Origin: Paenibacillus timonensis
Lineage (GTDB): Bacteria > Bacillota > Bacilli > Paenibacillales > Paenibacillaceae
Assembly (NCBI RefSeq): GCF_022427145.1
Contig: NZ_JAKSXN010000032.1
Span: 1 to 62,838, forward strand
DNA length: 62,838 bases
Direction: 5' to 3'
Below the pieces are notes generated by a model. That model was not told the origin of the DNA. It searched no databases and saw only the letters and a program-made list of their open reading frames with translations. Each line of letters opens with the position of its first letter. The stretch's first letter is position 1. Positions 62,484-62,838 of the stretch are shown piece after piece. The position numbers and the translations under genes are program-made.

Positions 62484-62838
62484 GCACCGCGGCGGCAACC
62501 CCGCTGGTTTCGGCTCATCTAGCTGACTCTGCTAATCTCGTAGTCTTCAGCTTATCTAGCCGATTCGGCTAATATCTCGCTGTCTACAGCTATTCTAGCC
62601 AATTCGGCTAACCTCGTCGGATAAATGTTGCAGATACTGCAACATTTATCCCGCGAGACCGATATCCGCGGGCGAAATGTTGTAAAATATACAACATTTC
62701 CTCTCGGTTGTGGCGAGATCTCCGGAAAATGTTGTACAAAATGCAACATTTCGCTTCTGAAGCCGCATATCCCGCCTAAAATGTTGCAGTTTCTACAACA
62801 TTTTGGAGGGAACAGCGAAAAAAAACGCAAGGCCCCGA
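62484..62838. repeat. repeat-rich intergenic region with palindrome array
   Basis: No gene. 62511-62612 holds three degenerate 37-39-nt units built on TCTAGCnGA(C/T)TC(T/G)GCTAA. From 62623 there are four 25-nt palindromes AAATGTTG(C/T)..(G/A)CAACATTT at 62623-62647, 62675-62699, 62727-62751 and 62779-62803, exactly 52 nt apart. The window ends inside this region. Confidence 0.9.

Noticed and set aside
62552..62830. 92-codon minus-strand ORF
   Set aside because: Its coding sequence consists almost entirely of the four 52-nt-spaced palindromes and the tandem units; the protein is a repeat artefact.

Overview
The window reads as chromosome of an endospore-forming, naturally competent Gram-positive of the Paenibacillus type. 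The evidence is high-GC firmicute coding sequence with strong AGGAGG ribosome binding sites, the comEA-comEB-comEC and yqeG-yqeH-aroE-yhbY-nadD-yqeK-rsfS clusters, a spoVAC-spoVAD-spoVAE operon, a leucine T-box, and AimR/Alo-like receptor genes with overlapping secreted-peptide genes, a type known from Paenibacillus. No database could be searched, so family names rest on motifs and gene order.

Layout. 0.5-10 kb: an ECF sigma factor with a membrane zinc anti-sigma factor, then comEC, comEB and comEA (minus), comER (plus) and leuS with its T-box leader (minus). 10.5-28 kb: tRNA-Pro followed by a mosaic of regulator/enzyme pairs (MerR + NAD-epimerase, AraC + SDR, TetR + Acg-type flavoprotein), an ArAE exporter, a frameshifted CBO0543-type gene, a YkvI transporter, an AraC/Gfo-Idh-MocA/ThuA sugar cluster and a large hybrid histidine kinase. 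28-37.3 kb: a hexuronate/KDG catabolic region (SDR, eda, a putative polysaccharide-acting enzyme, kduI, DeoR regulator, kduD, kdgK), interrupted by an adaA-ogt-radical SAM repair operon. 37.4-46.6 kb: an AT-rich accessory block with a DUF4062/tyrosine-recombinase fusion, three Alo-like receptors (two with hidden, overlapping peptide genes), RNase J, a 310-bp MITE-like element and an XRE regulator. 46.7-54.3 kb: an SGNH hydrolase, then the conserved yqe/nadD/aroE housekeeping cluster. 54.5-59 kb: MoxR-DUF58-transglutaminase operon. 59-61.2 kb: spoVA genes and a 25-aa membrane peptide. 61.4 kb: M42 aminopeptidase.

The conserved yqe block, which in Bacillus runs straight into comER-comEA-comEB-comEC, is here split by about 37 kb of accessory genes between leuS/tRNA-Pro and the methyltransferase at 47.4 kb.

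Two things stand out. (1) A peptide-signalling cluster: two 37-42-residue secreted pro-peptides start exactly 38 nt inside the 3' end of their receptor genes and end in Gly-rich tails (NGVGG, HHGGG). A third receptor has lost its peptide, and the first pair is followed by a DUF4062-recombinase fusion whose catalytic Tyr and first His appear replaced. (2) Four intergenic arrays, each of four 23-25-nt hairpin-like arms with strict spacing: 50/60/50 at two unrelated loci, 51/72/51 at a third, 52/52/52 at a fourth. A separate 185-nt structured repeat is present as a tandem array and as a diverged copy with compensatory stem changes.
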